DNA from: Arachnopeziza araneosa
Taxonomy: Eukaryota > Ascomycota > Leotiomycetes > Helotiales > Arachnopezizaceae
Direction: 5' to 3'
Length of the DNA stretch: 64,000 bases
Assembly (NCBI GenBank): GCA_003988855.1
Contig: QYAI01000195.1
Coordinates: forward strand, 1 to 64,000
Position 1 is the stretch's first letter. Every line of letters begins with the position of its first letter. This document shows positions 1 to 10,965 of the stretch, in pieces. A program made the translations under genes and the position numbers. The notes under the pieces were generated by a model. That model saw nothing but the letters and a program-made list of their open reading frames with translations, was not told the origin of the DNA and did not search any database.

Positions 1-52
1 GAATGTGCCCCTTATTCTCCACACTTCGGAAATAAGATCCTGTCGCCCGTGC

Positions 53-668
53 CGTCCACACATGACAATCGGTTCACGTGATATCCTGCTCATCACACTA
101 GAAAGAGAAGAGCTACTCTTAAACAAGTAGAAGAGCAAAGATCTGGCGAACCTGCGCTTCTACAGTTGCTACGAACTTTCTTCGAAGCAAGCGCTACTAT
201 AAATAAAGTTCTCGACCGAGGCGCAATTAAGCTAGCGAGCTTTTCGTATAGAGAACGGTTTGCTGACGCAATTAAAGAAGTAGGGAATTTGGTAGCAGAA
301 GCTGCTTTGATGCAAGAAACGCTCGCAAATCTAAAAAACAAGCTTGAATTCGAAGTTTCACGAAGAAAGATATCAAAGCGACAGATACACAAAGGTAGAG
401 CTATTAATATTGTTGCTGCAAGAGCAAAGATAGCCTAGAGAGTGTAACGGCACGAACACGGATGTGGCTAGTCAAGAGGCATATGGGAGTGCGTTGATTG
501 TCTGAGTACATTCGGTTCATAGGCTAGCTACGAAGGAAAAGAAGAATATGAGGAAAGAAAAACTACACGAGTGAGGTGTGCCTTATGTACAGTAGACTGG
601 AAATGAGGTTCTTATGCCCGAGCTGTCCACGCATGACATTTCATTCACGTGATATCCTGCTCATCACA
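53..668. repeat. Direct repeat pair at the left edge
   Basis: A 25-base string (73-97) recurs exactly at 644-668. The similarity extends imperfectly leftwards, so that about 53-97 matches about 624-668. Each copy stands just upstream of a decayed coding stretch. This looks like two copies of a repeated-element terminus or promoter. No target-site duplication was identified. Confidence 0.6.
166..438 (+). pseudogene. Repeat-derived coding remnant
   Basis: A 90-codon open stretch that is Lys/Arg/Ala-rich and largely helical. It has a C-terminal basic segment ending in a run such as AINIVAARAKIA, of the kind seen at the tail of transposon proteins. It lies just behind one copy of the edge repeat. 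I do not recognise a family with confidence. A transposase C-terminus is possible but unproven. Confidence 0.3.
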
Positions 669-1187
669 GAGAGACCAAAAGAAAGCAAGTAAAGCTATTC
701 GGAAAGCAGAGAAACAAATTTAACTTGCTGTTAATAAGGTTAAAAAAGCTTATAAAGCAGCTGGAATTCAAGCTTGCAAAGATATAAAAGCTAATAAAGA
801 GCTATACTAGCAGCAACAGTACGCTAGCGAATTTGCAGATTTACTGCTTTTAGACGATGTTTACGAACCTGATTGCAATTCTACTCTTGCTAAGCTAGAA
901 GCTTTCTAACTACTACCTGCGCTACAACAAGCTCTTATTGTAGCTCAAGAAGCTCAAAAAACTATTGCTAGCGATAAGAATAGCGATTTTTACAGCAATT
1001 CAAGCGTTGAAATCACGTTTTTAGCAGAAGAACCTATTAATATTCTATCGAATTCAGAGGCAGAGCGAGGTACGGATTTGCGCCATTTAGAGCTCGACGA
1101 CGATAATAGTGAGAGCTCTGATAAATCTTCAGTTGATTCTATAGATTCAATTCAGAGGAATGCAGATTTTATCAGTTTTGAATAGTT
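664..1187 (+). pseudogene. Decayed coding stretch with in-frame stops
   Basis: One frame reads as plausible acidic/Ser-rich protein over about 170 codons. It is interrupted by TAA and TAG codons where Gln or Trp would be expected, and ends in TAG after an acidic serine-rich tail. It follows the second copy of the edge repeat. The AT-richness and the type of stop codon suggest a repeated element mutated by RIP (inference). The family is not recognised. Confidence 0.35.
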
Positions 1188-1287
1188 AAATTGAATAAAC
1201 AAGTCACTTTGCACTGTTTTTGTGAGCAAAAGTACTTTGATTTTCAATTTCGACCCTCACATCCGTTTGCGGGTTCACATCCGCTTT

Positions 1288-1319
1288 CGCTGCCCACTTC
1301 GCTTCGCTCGTGGGCAGCG
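1288..1319. repeat. Short GC-rich hairpin
   Basis: A perfect 9-base inverted repeat (CGCTGCCCA at 1288-1296, TGGGCAGCG at 1311-1319) with a 14-base loop, inside a GC-rich island of otherwise AT-rich decayed DNA. It may belong to a degenerate transposable element. From here to 1754 I see nothing else except the A+T-rich 3' flank of the next gene. Confidence 0.4.
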
Positions 1320-1754
1320 CACTGGCTATTACGCTTGAAACATCCATCGTTCCGCTCACTCGGTAAAGCTCTACCCACACCGCCTTCGTTTAGACACCCA
1401 GGTTATCACCTTGTCAAGCTCGCTTCTCAGTATCTATTGAAAGGGGGGAGGACATGCTCAGACTGAATTTATTAATCTATAAAAAACTTTTGTATATTAT
1501 AATATTTTAGAGTTAAGGTACTTGCCTTGTGCACTCTAGCTCTAATTTCAATGCTCTCCCTATAGAACGCTCGAGTCTGAAAGATCGTCAACTCATTAGG
1601 CTAGCATCTTAAATAGGAAGGCAAAACAATGGATTCTATACAGTCTTCGCATTCCTAAACTGCCTTAATTTACTGTAGCTTACAGAGACCTCTAATCTAT
1701 AATAGTATCAATAGATCCGAGAAGCACGCTGTACAACATGATAGTCTTTTCAAA

Positions 1755-3837
1755 CTACGCACCCTCAAAACCATACTGTTTAGTCCATTCGTGGCATTTC
1801 TGAATCTCTCCAGGCGCAACCGAGGGCTTATGACTCTGAACAGCTTGAAGAAAATCTTCCACCTTGACTCCGGGATCCATAAGCCGTCCGTCCGGGATAT
1901 CATCCCAGTTCATCGGTTTCGCTGAAGGTTGTTCCGAATCGCTCGGCATAAAGTAAGTTTCACCCTTTAATCGCATCTAAAAATTCGCAGCATTAGTCTT
2001 TCAAAAAATAGTTTTAGCTAAATTGTTGAAGTCTTTCCATGACATACCGGTATGAAATACGTAGCTTGAGTGGCTCTTCTAATAGGGAAAAGCATTGCTT
2101 CCTGCGATGCATTGGATATATCACTTCCCGAAAGCCCCTCGGTGCTTTGAGCCAGCAACTGAAGTTGCTCATCAGTGAATGATCGAGCCGCATCTCCACC
2201 GTGAATACGGAACAATTGTTTTCTTGCGTTGTCGTCCGGCAGTGGAATGTGGATGCGCTTCTGGAAACGTCTTCGAACCGCTGGATCAAGCTCCCAAGGG
2301 CGATTAGTCGCTGCAAGTAGCAAGACCCCACGGTTATCTTTCCCAACTCCGTCGACCTGAACAAGAAACTCGGTCTTCATTCTGGTCGTATGCTCACTTC
2401 CACCTCCAGCCCCGTCTCGGTTCCCACATAGAGCATCAATTTCATCGATGAAAATGATAGACGGCTTTTTGTCTCTTGCAAGTTGAAATAGTTGTCGTAC
2501 AAGCCTATATAGTTAGGCCACAACGTTGTATTTAAAAAGATAGATGCATCACATACCCCTCACTCTCACCTATCCACTTCGACGTCAAATCACCGCTACT
2601 GATTGAGAACAGAGTATGATCTACCTCAGTGGCCACTGCTTTAGCAAGATAACTCTTGCCTGTTCCTGGAGGGCCATACATAAGAATAGCTCTCTTCGGT
2701 TGCCGCTTCCCTTCAAATAGTTGCGGATGCTTGATAGGAAGGATGATGGCTTCTCGAAGCTCATTTTTGGCCGGCTCCAATCCCGCTACATCGTTCCACT
2801 TCACCTTCGGCTTTTCTGTCAAGATCGAACTTTTCAGTGAGTCGCGGAGTTGCAAATCGCCAAATTCTCTGCTCCGCTTATCAAGCTTAGTGGTAGGGTT
2901 GGATGGTGTCAAATCGGAGGGAGAACCATAGTTCTTTTGATTTTCAAGCCCTTTATCCGGCAATTCTCTGATCGTTACGTGCTGAGGCGGATGGCCACAT
3001 CGGTTTGTCGGCACCGCATAGCATGCGGTACAGCAATCTCGATTTCCTCTCTTACAGATGTTGCAAAAGTAAATTTGAGACCCAGCTTCAAATTTGCGAT
3101 TGCAACGGTCACAGATTACATAGCGATACCATATAAAGTTACTGCTGGGAATTACAAGACTCAACTTGGCGTCGTGTCCACAGTGACTCTCAACATTTCC
3201 GTAGCATGCCGGGCAAATGTCAAAATCACCGTTTTTACAGATTTTGCAGTTGTAGATGCAATCGCCAACTTGAAATTTATTGCGACACCTATCGCAGTTA
3301 ATCAACCCAGTGCTCGTATATCGAAGATGTAACTACCGGATGTTAGTATAGCCTCCGATCCGGTATGTAGTCGCTCACCTGAAGGACACGCCATGGTCGT
3401 AGCTTATGGCTGACTGCTTGGCTTGTCTTAGAACATTTACGGCAACAAGCCCAGTTGTCCTGGACGTCACAAAGATAAGTGATATCCCCATAGGTGCCAT
3501 TACTCCTGCAAATGCCGCAAAAATTATTGGGGACACTTCCTGTTTTCCAAAGAACATCTTCGTTGACCTGGGCACGCAAGTTACCCCAAGCTGTAATCTC
3601 AAACATTGCCTCTTTGAACCATTTCAAGTCAAAGTTACGTTTTTCTTTTGCACCCGATATCCACCACCTCTTGGCCATATATCTTGGCAATCCACTGTTT
3701 AGCAGAAGTTCGGTTGCGATGAGGCCGCTCATGTGTGCGTCATCGCCGCAAAACTGTGAGAAGTACTCTTGCAACTGAGTCCGAGCTGCGTACGGGATGA
3801 TGAGAGATGGAAACGGCATTTCGAAGAGCTGGAGCAA
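1755..3837 (-). CDS. Vps4-like AAA ATPase with N-terminal ZZ-type zinc fingers
   Basis: Reconstructed exons are 3837-3379, 3332-2557, 2504-2048 and 1976-1755 (introns 46, 52 and 71 nt, all in phase), giving about 637 residues. A Cys-rich segment lies near residues 110-140. Two ZZ-like fingers (CDRC...CKIC...CPAC and CDRC...CNIC...CTAC) lie near residues 164-270. An AAA module starts near 330 with KWNDVAGLE, Walker A GPPGTGKS at about 373, Walker B IIFIDEID and the arginine-finger region RRRFQKRI. The C-terminal VKVEDFLQAV...KPSV helix is typical of Vps4/SKD1, which disassembles ESCRT-III on endosomal membranes. The MIT domain normal for Vps4 is absent, with zinc fingers in its place, so this is a paralogue of unknown target rather than Vps4 itself. 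An extra upstream exon cannot be excluded. Confidence 0.8.
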
Positions 3838-5353
3838 AAAGAGCAGCTAATTTGAAAGCGTGTGGCAGGGATGATGATCAACACGGTATCGAGTGGGAGC
3901 CGCAATCAACTATTTCTACAATCTAGTCGCAGGGAATCACAAGCAAAGACGGCTACTCAGTAGCGGGGTAAAGACCTCCGGCCAGCTATTTATGCGCTAG
4001 TAATTATTGGGTGTAGACGCTATGTAATAAAGACACACCACATGTTAATAGACACAAATATTTAATCACCTGATTCATAAGAAGGTGGGCACACTAGAAT
4101 CAATACCGTGTAAGGAGGCGTAAGAACAACTGTCGAAGGACATTTGGTAAAGATAGTTAAGTTGAAATCTCTTGCGAGCAAAAAACTCTCTTTTAATTCT
4201 CTGATGATTTATCCCGATCCAAATTCACAAACCTATTCTATTTGATCACCAAAACCCGTCATCATTGAATCACAGCGCCACTGACAGCTCCAGTCCCCTG
4301 GCCATCAAAACATCGACCCTTTCTTGACTTCTAGGAACAATATCTAACGGAAACCATGTAGGCCGCACAATCGCGTTCGGCGGTTCGATATCCATCCACG
4401 GGATGTGATACTCCAAAACCTTGAAGTCTATTAATTTGACCTTGTTGAACATAGTACTTACTCGCCCATACAACGTTATATAAGCATCGATGCGCTTGGC
4501 GCTTCGCCATGCTTCCCTATATACCGTGTCTCGCATTGTTTTGCCACGCTGGTCTTGCCCACGAATTCAAAGTATGAAATCTCCTCCTGAAATAATATAC
4601 TGAAGCAGATCGTAGTGCATCAGGCATCCATTTCGAACTTATCGAGACATACCATCTATCGAATCAAGGGGTGGAGGGCATTACGAACTTTGCCTTCATC
4701 TCCTCAGCTCATGTTCTATCGAGGCGGTCAAAATTCATCTTCGCTAAAGCGTCAAGATATCATAAAGTCGAAGCTCAAATCCTACAATTTTTTACCTTTC
4801 TAAAGTCGATAAAAACCCCGACAATAAAAGATATCTAGGAGCTCCGTATACTAAGTTTAAAGTGCTTGTTTAGGATGAGTGTTAACATTTTGCGGTTTTG
4901 GTTTTTTTTTTGGTTCGGCGAAGACGAATTTTGCCTGCCTCGTATTGACTGAATAATTTCATCATTCTTTCTGAGTCAACTTCTTCTCGTATTTGGCTGC
5001 TGAAATCGGTTCTAGTCTACCGGATCCGCGGCAAATAGCACATCAGGTGACATTCGTTATCCTTGACAGTGGCTAAAGAGGTAACCGAGTAAATATGACT
5101 ATTTTTCGGATTCTTTAAAGCTTGGAAAAGTTCGTTTCTAAACTTGATTGTCTTGAAATCTGAAATTGCTGTCTGTCACTCAGTGGTGTTGCGAAAAGCC
5201 AGCGACATTGATTACTAAGCGCCAATTTTGCTTTGACCTCGTACCTGGCACAGCCTCGTTCGTAATCGACGCCCGCTTTATCAGCCTTTCCAAGCTTTTG
5301 CAAGTATAGAAATGCTCTTACTCTCGTCGTGATCAGATTCTGTCTACAATGAC
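3838..5353. other. Intergenic, no convincing gene
   Basis: About 1.5 kb with no gene I can support. A minus-strand open stretch at 4270-4536 (88 codons) reads like protein and has a stop in frame just upstream of its first ATG. It may be a relic exon, but I recognise no domain. The remainder is A+T-rich, with a poly-T tract near 4903. Confidence 0.4.
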
Positions 5354-6558
5354 ATGAACAAAGCAACTAGCATGCTTTACACACCTCCTGAACGAACATC
5401 CAGACGATGGACAAATTTACGTATCCTGTTCCGCGTTTTCTCGTTCAGCATCCTCACCTGGCTCTTTCTAGCGATTTTCTGGGTTGGCCTCCCTTTTCCT
5501 GCCGTCGAACACAACTCTAGATATGCTGTTTCCGTTCTCTACATAGAGAGAGACTGACGAGGGTCTATCCGTGAGTCGATTTGCATTTTATGGTGCAGTC
5601 TCTGAGAGATAAAGATGCTAACCACCTTTCACCTAGGTCGAATAGATGGCACATCCCCGCCAATGAGAGACTCGGGTTCGAACTTTCTTACGCCCTCCAT
5701 CCAGATGTTATACCATATCTCACTCTCTCTGGCTCCGCGACCCAACTTCCCCTCTTTCATCCCAATGTCACAAGCACTCATTCGGAGTGGACTCAACATT
5801 TCCAGGCTGTCGCGCGAATCGGGGATACAGATGGGGCCAATTTGCCTTGGTTTCCCTTCGCTGACGCGGTGTTGCTTTTCTGGCAGGTCGACCGAGAAAG
5901 CATACCTGTGGAACTTGCAGCACGGTGGCGCCATCTGCCGGACCCACTAGGTGGAGAAATGCATGGTCCCAAGCAACAATTGTCTATCAGTTTATCAAGC
6001 ACAAAAGTCTGTGATCCGCTTATCGTCATTGAAGTCAAGGAGTCAGGGCATTCGGGGAGGGCATGGCCTGAGATTGAGAATGTCGTGCTAGGAGAGGGTT
6101 CTGCTTCACCAAGCCGAACTTACGGAATTCGAGCGTGTATTCTTTATATTCTTGCTCCAGCAACGGTTTTCGCGAACGATTGGCTTGGAGAAATTATTCC
6201 AATAGGACTTCGTGCGATTGAGATTGCGTTTACGATTTTCGTATGTGGATTTATGATTGGGGCAACATTGGTGTCTTTGTGGAGGTGTCTCGGAGGACCG
6301 AACTTTGAGAAGGTGGTAGAAAAATTTAACGTCATTATACAGAGAGTTGATAGGAGATATCCGCGAATGAGAGTTGGTATTTTGGAAGAGAAAATTGTTT
6401 GGCTGTTCGAGAGCAGGAAGGCGCAAGCGATGTTGAGAATATGTAGAGAGGGATGGCATCCTGAGAGAGAAATGGAAGCGGCAGAGGAAACTAACTTGGA
6501 AGAGAACGAGTCTTACGAGGGAGATTCTCGAGTCTTATCTATTAATATCAAGGTATAG
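5354..6558 (+). pseudogene. Membrane protein gene with a likely frameshift in a GA repeat
   Basis: The first exon (from ATG 5354) encodes a basic N-terminus and a strong transmembrane helix at about residues 24-48. A good intron (GTGAGT at 5571, GCTAAC branch site, CACCTAG at 5634) leads to a long second exon ending at 6558. That exon has another helix pair near YGIRACILYIL and IAFTIFVCGFMIGATLV. The first-exon frame hits TGA at 5555, 13 bases before the end of the exon (5570). The intron phase fits only if the frame changes by one base near 5545-5555, within a tagagagagac dinucleotide run. It is either a pseudogene, a slippage polymorphism or an assembly error. The family was not recognised; it looks like a fungal hypothetical membrane protein. 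Confidence 0.5.
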
Positions 6559-6562
6559 AATC

Positions 6563-7766
6563 TCATCTCAGGTCCAATTTATCGGGATATTGTGCTTTTC
6601 GGCCCATCCTGATAAGCGCTTCTATTTCAATCGGGAGGATATTGTGCTTTTCGGCCCTTCCAGCACTTTCTGCTCTCATCTGCGGTCTTGCTAGAGAAAG
6701 TGGTGGTCCGCTGACGACTGTGGCATTCATTGCTTCGTCTTCTTCCACTAGGCTTGAATGTCTAACTTTCTCAGCGACTTTCGGATTACTAGCCCCGCCC
6801 CTCATACCCAGATGTCCCACTGCTCGACGGAAAGGCAAACCCTCCGGGAGACCTTCGTCCCGGCGGCTGTTATACTGACCCCGAGCGTCCCTTGACAATG
6901 CACTCGGAACGGTTTGTGGACTGTCACTCATGAGTCGTTGGCTTTTTCCACGCCGGGCTTGTAACTCTACGGAATTCTCCTCAGGGTCCGCCCATATCTG
7001 AACAAGATTCTGAAACTGGTCCCTAGCATTACTCTTTCTCGCTCCTTTAGAAGAATTCGCATCTACAACATATGCTGATGCTCTCCAGGATTGACGTAGC
7101 AAGATAGACTCATTGTCGCGATCGGATGAGAGTTCTGGAATTCCTGAGATCTCGTCAAGTTCATCTTCGACAGCATCCTGGGCAGCTATGAGAGATTCTG
7201 CAACCGTCTGGGCCTCCTCGAGCTCTGCTGCTTTTTCCTCTTTGGATAGCCTGCGCAACATAAGCTATCAGAGCAGTTGCAAGTATGAGGAGAACTGCTC
7301 ACTTTGGGGAAGTAGATTTCCTTTTATACTCTAAAACATGCAGCATAAGATTCAAGTTTAACTTCATTGAATCCAATTCCTTCTGCATGCGTTGCACATG
7401 GCCTCTCTTGAATGTCCACTTTATCTTCGAGATGGCATCTACAGTAGCCTCACCCAAGTCACCCTTAGACCGTTTTTGAAGTTTGCTAATGATACCCGGA
7501 AGCTCATCGAACTGTTTTCGGCAATGATCAATGATCTCATACACAGTAGTCAATGCATGAGTGGAGAACCGAGTAGACTCAGCATTCTCCAATGTCGAAC
7601 CGAGTAGTTTCAATACCGAGCAAAATGTTGATATGCTATTTGCGACACTGGATATCTCTTTCTTCGCTTCGGCGACGGTGCTGCCAAAATCGTATAGGAG
7701 GACGGCGAGCTTGGCGCCCGAGGAGGCGATACTGCCTACTGTGCAAAGAGCGGCTATCTCTGCCAT
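6563..7766 (-). CDS. Helo-like/STAND N-terminal domain protein
   Basis: Exons 7766-7303 and 7250-6563 (intron 52 nt, GTGAGC...CGCAG) give 383 residues. Residues 1-150 (MAEIAALCTVGSIASSGAKL, then a helical stretch with LYDFGSTV and HCRKQFDELPGII) resemble the fungal Helo-like N-terminal domain of STAND/NLR receptors. These all-helical domains are related to the membrane-active HET-S/HeLo fold. The rest is a long charged, low-complexity region with no NACHT ATPase, so this is a stand-alone version. Such short forms can act as partners or executors of NLR systems (family knowledge). Its 3' end lies only 4 bases from the stop of the converging gene at 6558. Confidence 0.65.
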
Positions 7767-8188
7767 GGCGAGTTACGATAATGAGAGTGTAGAATACGAA
7801 ATTTTAGAAGAAATAGTAGATGAGAAGAATAAGATTCACGTTGATGGAGGGGTAAGGCTACGAGGCGCAGCTCAAGAATGGTGGAGGCTGAGCTGAGGCG
7901 TCTTCGCACTTGGCTGAGGCTCGACAGATGATACTGGAAGTTGACAAGAGTTTCGAAAATTGCAACCTTCGAACTCATATATTTAACTATACTGAGCTCA
8001 TATTTGAATGTAAATCTGAGGCAAATGAACAGTTCGGCCCATCAATTAAACTGCAAGCTGAACCCGCGAAAAATGCATATGGTAGGCGTTCTTGTTTCAT
8101 TTGAGTAGGCAGTATCTGTGTAGGGAGCTACTCTCAAATATTGATAAATGTCAATAATGGACTTTTACTTTACTCTCATATGGCGTGA
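7767..8188. other. Intergenic
   Basis: This holds the upstream region of the Helo-like gene and the 3' flank of the SDR gene. Short open frames here overlap the Helo-like start in antisense and show no domain. No RNA gene or repeat was seen. Confidence 0.5.
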
Positions 8189-9230
8189 TTACAAGTATGG
8201 AGCAAGCACTTCTTGCAACCTCTTCCAAACTATATCCCCGGCACCCTGGCTTTGCAGTTTCCCCATGACCTTCTCCTGCTGCAGCGCCTCCAATTTCTGA
8301 TTGATTAAGAACAAAGCCCCGGCATCTGTTTTCTTCATCGTAAGTAACCGCGCTTCACCGGTCTTGAGCGGGATCCCCTTCCTGCCAAACCGCGAACTCG
8401 TCAGGAGAAACAAGCTCCTCTCACTGGCATCCTCGATGGATGTGCCCACGATCCAGAAGATCGGCTTCCCGTACCACTTATCCAATATACTGCCCGCGTG
8501 GATATCTGTTGGTACGAGGCCGGGGATGCTGAAGATAAATACCACAGAAGGGTTCTCCTCAGCGACACGTGAAAGGGACAGGGTCTTTGCCGTGGCGACA
8601 TAGTTGATCATGTTCCACATGGTGTAATGACCAGGTTCGTTGAGATCCAGGTCGTCGAGAAAGAGGTTGGCGACTTCGTTGCCGGCTCCTCCAAGGTTGA
8701 CGATGCGAGGGTTGTTTGGAGAGGCTTTGAGGAGAGGTAGCAAATGGAAGAGAAAGAGCATTCGACCGTAGAAGCATAGGGCGGAGAAGACATCGAGGCC
8801 TTCGCTTGTTTCTGCATTTCGTCAAATTTGGTGATATGAAGAGGATGCACCAGTATCGATACTCACTCTCTCGGTCACCAGTCGGAATATATCCTGTGGA
8901 GAGGAAGACCGAATCTATGCTTGACTCCTTGGCCTTGATTTCGTTGCATACTCGCTTCACCTCAGCCAAAAGAGACACCTCAGCCTCAAGGAAGATGACG
9001 TTGGCATTTTTGTTAGACTCCTTCAACTCGCTGATGAAATTCTGATGCTTCGCTGCATTTCGTCCAATGATGTAGATCTTGATGGTGGTTTTTTGGGCAA
9101 TCAGGCGAGTCAAAGTGGCTTTGCCAATTCCAGATGTACACCCGATAAATACAGCAGTCTGAGGGGCATTGTCGTTTGTGATTTGAGAGTTTGAGGCTTT
9201 AACCTCTGAGATTGTAATTTTAGATGACAT
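8189..9230 (-). CDS. Short-chain dehydrogenase/reductase
   Basis: Exons 9230-8867 and 8811-8189 (intron 55 nt, GTGAGT...ATGCAG) give 328 residues. The NAD(P)-binding Rossmann motif is present as GCTSGIGKAT near residue 30, followed by YIIGRNAAK and LSTGYIP in the positions usual for SDRs. The classical YxxxK active site is not clean. The corresponding stretch reads NYVATAKTLSL, with five rather than four steps from Tyr to Lys, as in a group of fungal SDR-like proteins of uncertain catalysis. Substrate unknown. No co-oriented neighbour suggests a pathway. Confidence 0.8.
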
Positions 9231-9377
9231 ATTTAGTCTAAATTTCGGATTAACTCTAAATCAGAGAGAGCATATAGGTTTGTTGAATATTGTGCTTTAG
9301 GAGATTCTAGGGTGGGAGAATCGCAGGCGCTGGGAGAAATATGATGGAGTTAACCTCTTCACACCGTGGTCAAGAAT

Positions 9378-9430
9378 GAAGCTAACCACGATTCGTATAT
9401 CATGATACGAAGCTAACCACGATTCGTATA
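9378..9430. repeat. Tandem 22-bp repeat, period 31
   Basis: The string beginning GAAGCTAACCACGATTCGTA occurs at 9378-9399 and again at 9409-9430, with a short spacer containing tcatgat. It lies upstream of the SDR gene (150-200 bp from its ATG), so it could be a regulatory duplication, but no function is shown. Confidence 0.6.
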
Positions 9431-10383
9431 GAATAACTCCACGAGCCGGAGATAACACCCCATGATCTTTAGCTGCCGGCAGTTGTTCCGCACAGAGTGG
9501 AGATAATATGTAGAATCATCTTAATCTCATTCCAAAACTTCGAACCTTGAGCTTTTTCAATTGGTTCGTTAATACCTCTGGAACAAATCTGGCTTGGGAG
9601 TCTTGTCACGTTCTACGCTCATACATAGCGCGATAGAGTTTAACTCCATCTTAACTCCGACTCAGGTCAACAAACCAGGGGCAATGTATTGACATGAAAG
9701 GTAGTGCAGAAAAGAACAGATATTTGAGAAAAGACCGTCATTGTATGATTATTGGAAAAGGCATTGAAGAGAAAAGCTAAATTCGGGAAGGAGTTGCGAG
9801 AGTTGACTGCATCGAGTCCACTAGACAATCCCTGGTTTTACGACAAATTGGACGCATGAATGTTGTATGCGAATTATTTTGTACACTGAAAGGACATTGA
9901 CGACAGCATTCATATGTGAGAGGCCCCCTCTTGTCTCGCAGAGTAGCCGGATCCATGCTGAGAAAGGGGCTTTTTACGCCAAAGTTGCTGGTCAGCTCGT
10001 TACGCAGAGAAGCAGTTACATCCATCTCATCCCCACAAGAAACCACAAGAGTAAAACACCCACCTGTTCCCATCGCAGACCCATACCCACGGCCAACATG
10101 CAACCCCACGGCCAGAATCCGCGTTCGTCGGCCGCTGCACGAGCAGCCCCTGTCTCGCACTATCGAAATGTCGGGAGACGCCATAGCGCATTGGCACCGC
10201 ATTTCCTCGTTGCCCATCCAAAGTCTGGCGCGGCTGGCTGGTCACGCACAACCACAACCACCATGTGGCGGGCGGTGACGAGCGTGGGCGGCCGGATCGG
10301 GATAATGGGAGGTATCAATATGGCTGGTGTCCAATCAGCACGCCACGCGTCCAGCGAGGATACCAGGATGCTTTTTCCCCTTC

Positions 10384-10411
10384 GAGGTGAGAGGTGAGAG
10401 GTGAGAGGTGA
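10384..10411. repeat. Four copies of a 7-bp tandem repeat
   Basis: GAGGTGA is repeated four times in a row. It is a simple microsatellite-like array in intergenic DNA. Confidence 0.8.
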
Positions 10412-10965
10412 TAGAAGGAGATGGAGGAGGTCGGCGTGCCCGATGTTTGTATCTCCTACTGTACTTGGCTGCGGTGGGCCAGGGGCGTTGACCAACGATC
10501 GTTCCGTGGGAAGGGGAGAGATCATCTTGCTCGATGGTCCCGGACGATCACCCGAAGAGAAGACCCAGTGGCGCCATTTACGATCGCGTCGCTCTTCCAC
10601 TGCAGCAAGAAACGGTGGGGAGTGTGGCATGGGAATTGGTAAGATGCCTTGCATAGTAGTTGGTCGAGATATCAGGACAAGTGTAAAAGCTACGTGAGGC
10701 TGAGAGCAGGAGTCAACAGCACATCTCTTTCGCCTTCTTCTCAAATTCATGACATTCTGCAGATGAGTAAGCCACTCAAAACCAGTCTCCGAGAAGAAAG
10801 GTTTGAAAGTAGGGGGTTGGAATCAACCGAGATCATTATTTACAAGAATTGGAATTAAAAATATATAATATGTATTTCTGGAGCTCGAATACCGCCATCC
10901 CGATTCCGACCTGTGACATGATGCATCTACAAATATCCCATGTTATCATCAACTCTCCTCTCCAC

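Larger units (their letters stand above)
9231..10965. other. Intergenic, no gene found
   Basis: About 1.7 kb. It includes an A+T-rich part with a short tandem duplication (annotated separately) and a more G+C-rich part from about 9,950 to 10,700. Open frames on both strands there overlap heavily, have no domain and lack consistent splice sites. I see no supported gene. Confidence 0.4.

Noticed and set aside
4270..4536. 88-codon minus-strand frame ending GLELSVAL
   Set aside because: Protein-like but with a stop just upstream, no domain and no joinable exon. Left as possible relic only.
7561..8104. Plus-strand frames at 7561-7896 and 7910-8104
   Set aside because: Largely antisense to the Helo-like gene and its promoter; no domain and no consistent introns.
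9777..10750. Overlapping open frames on both strands in the G+C-richer segment
   Set aside because: Frames overlap on four phases with biased composition, which is what G+C-rich non-coding DNA gives.
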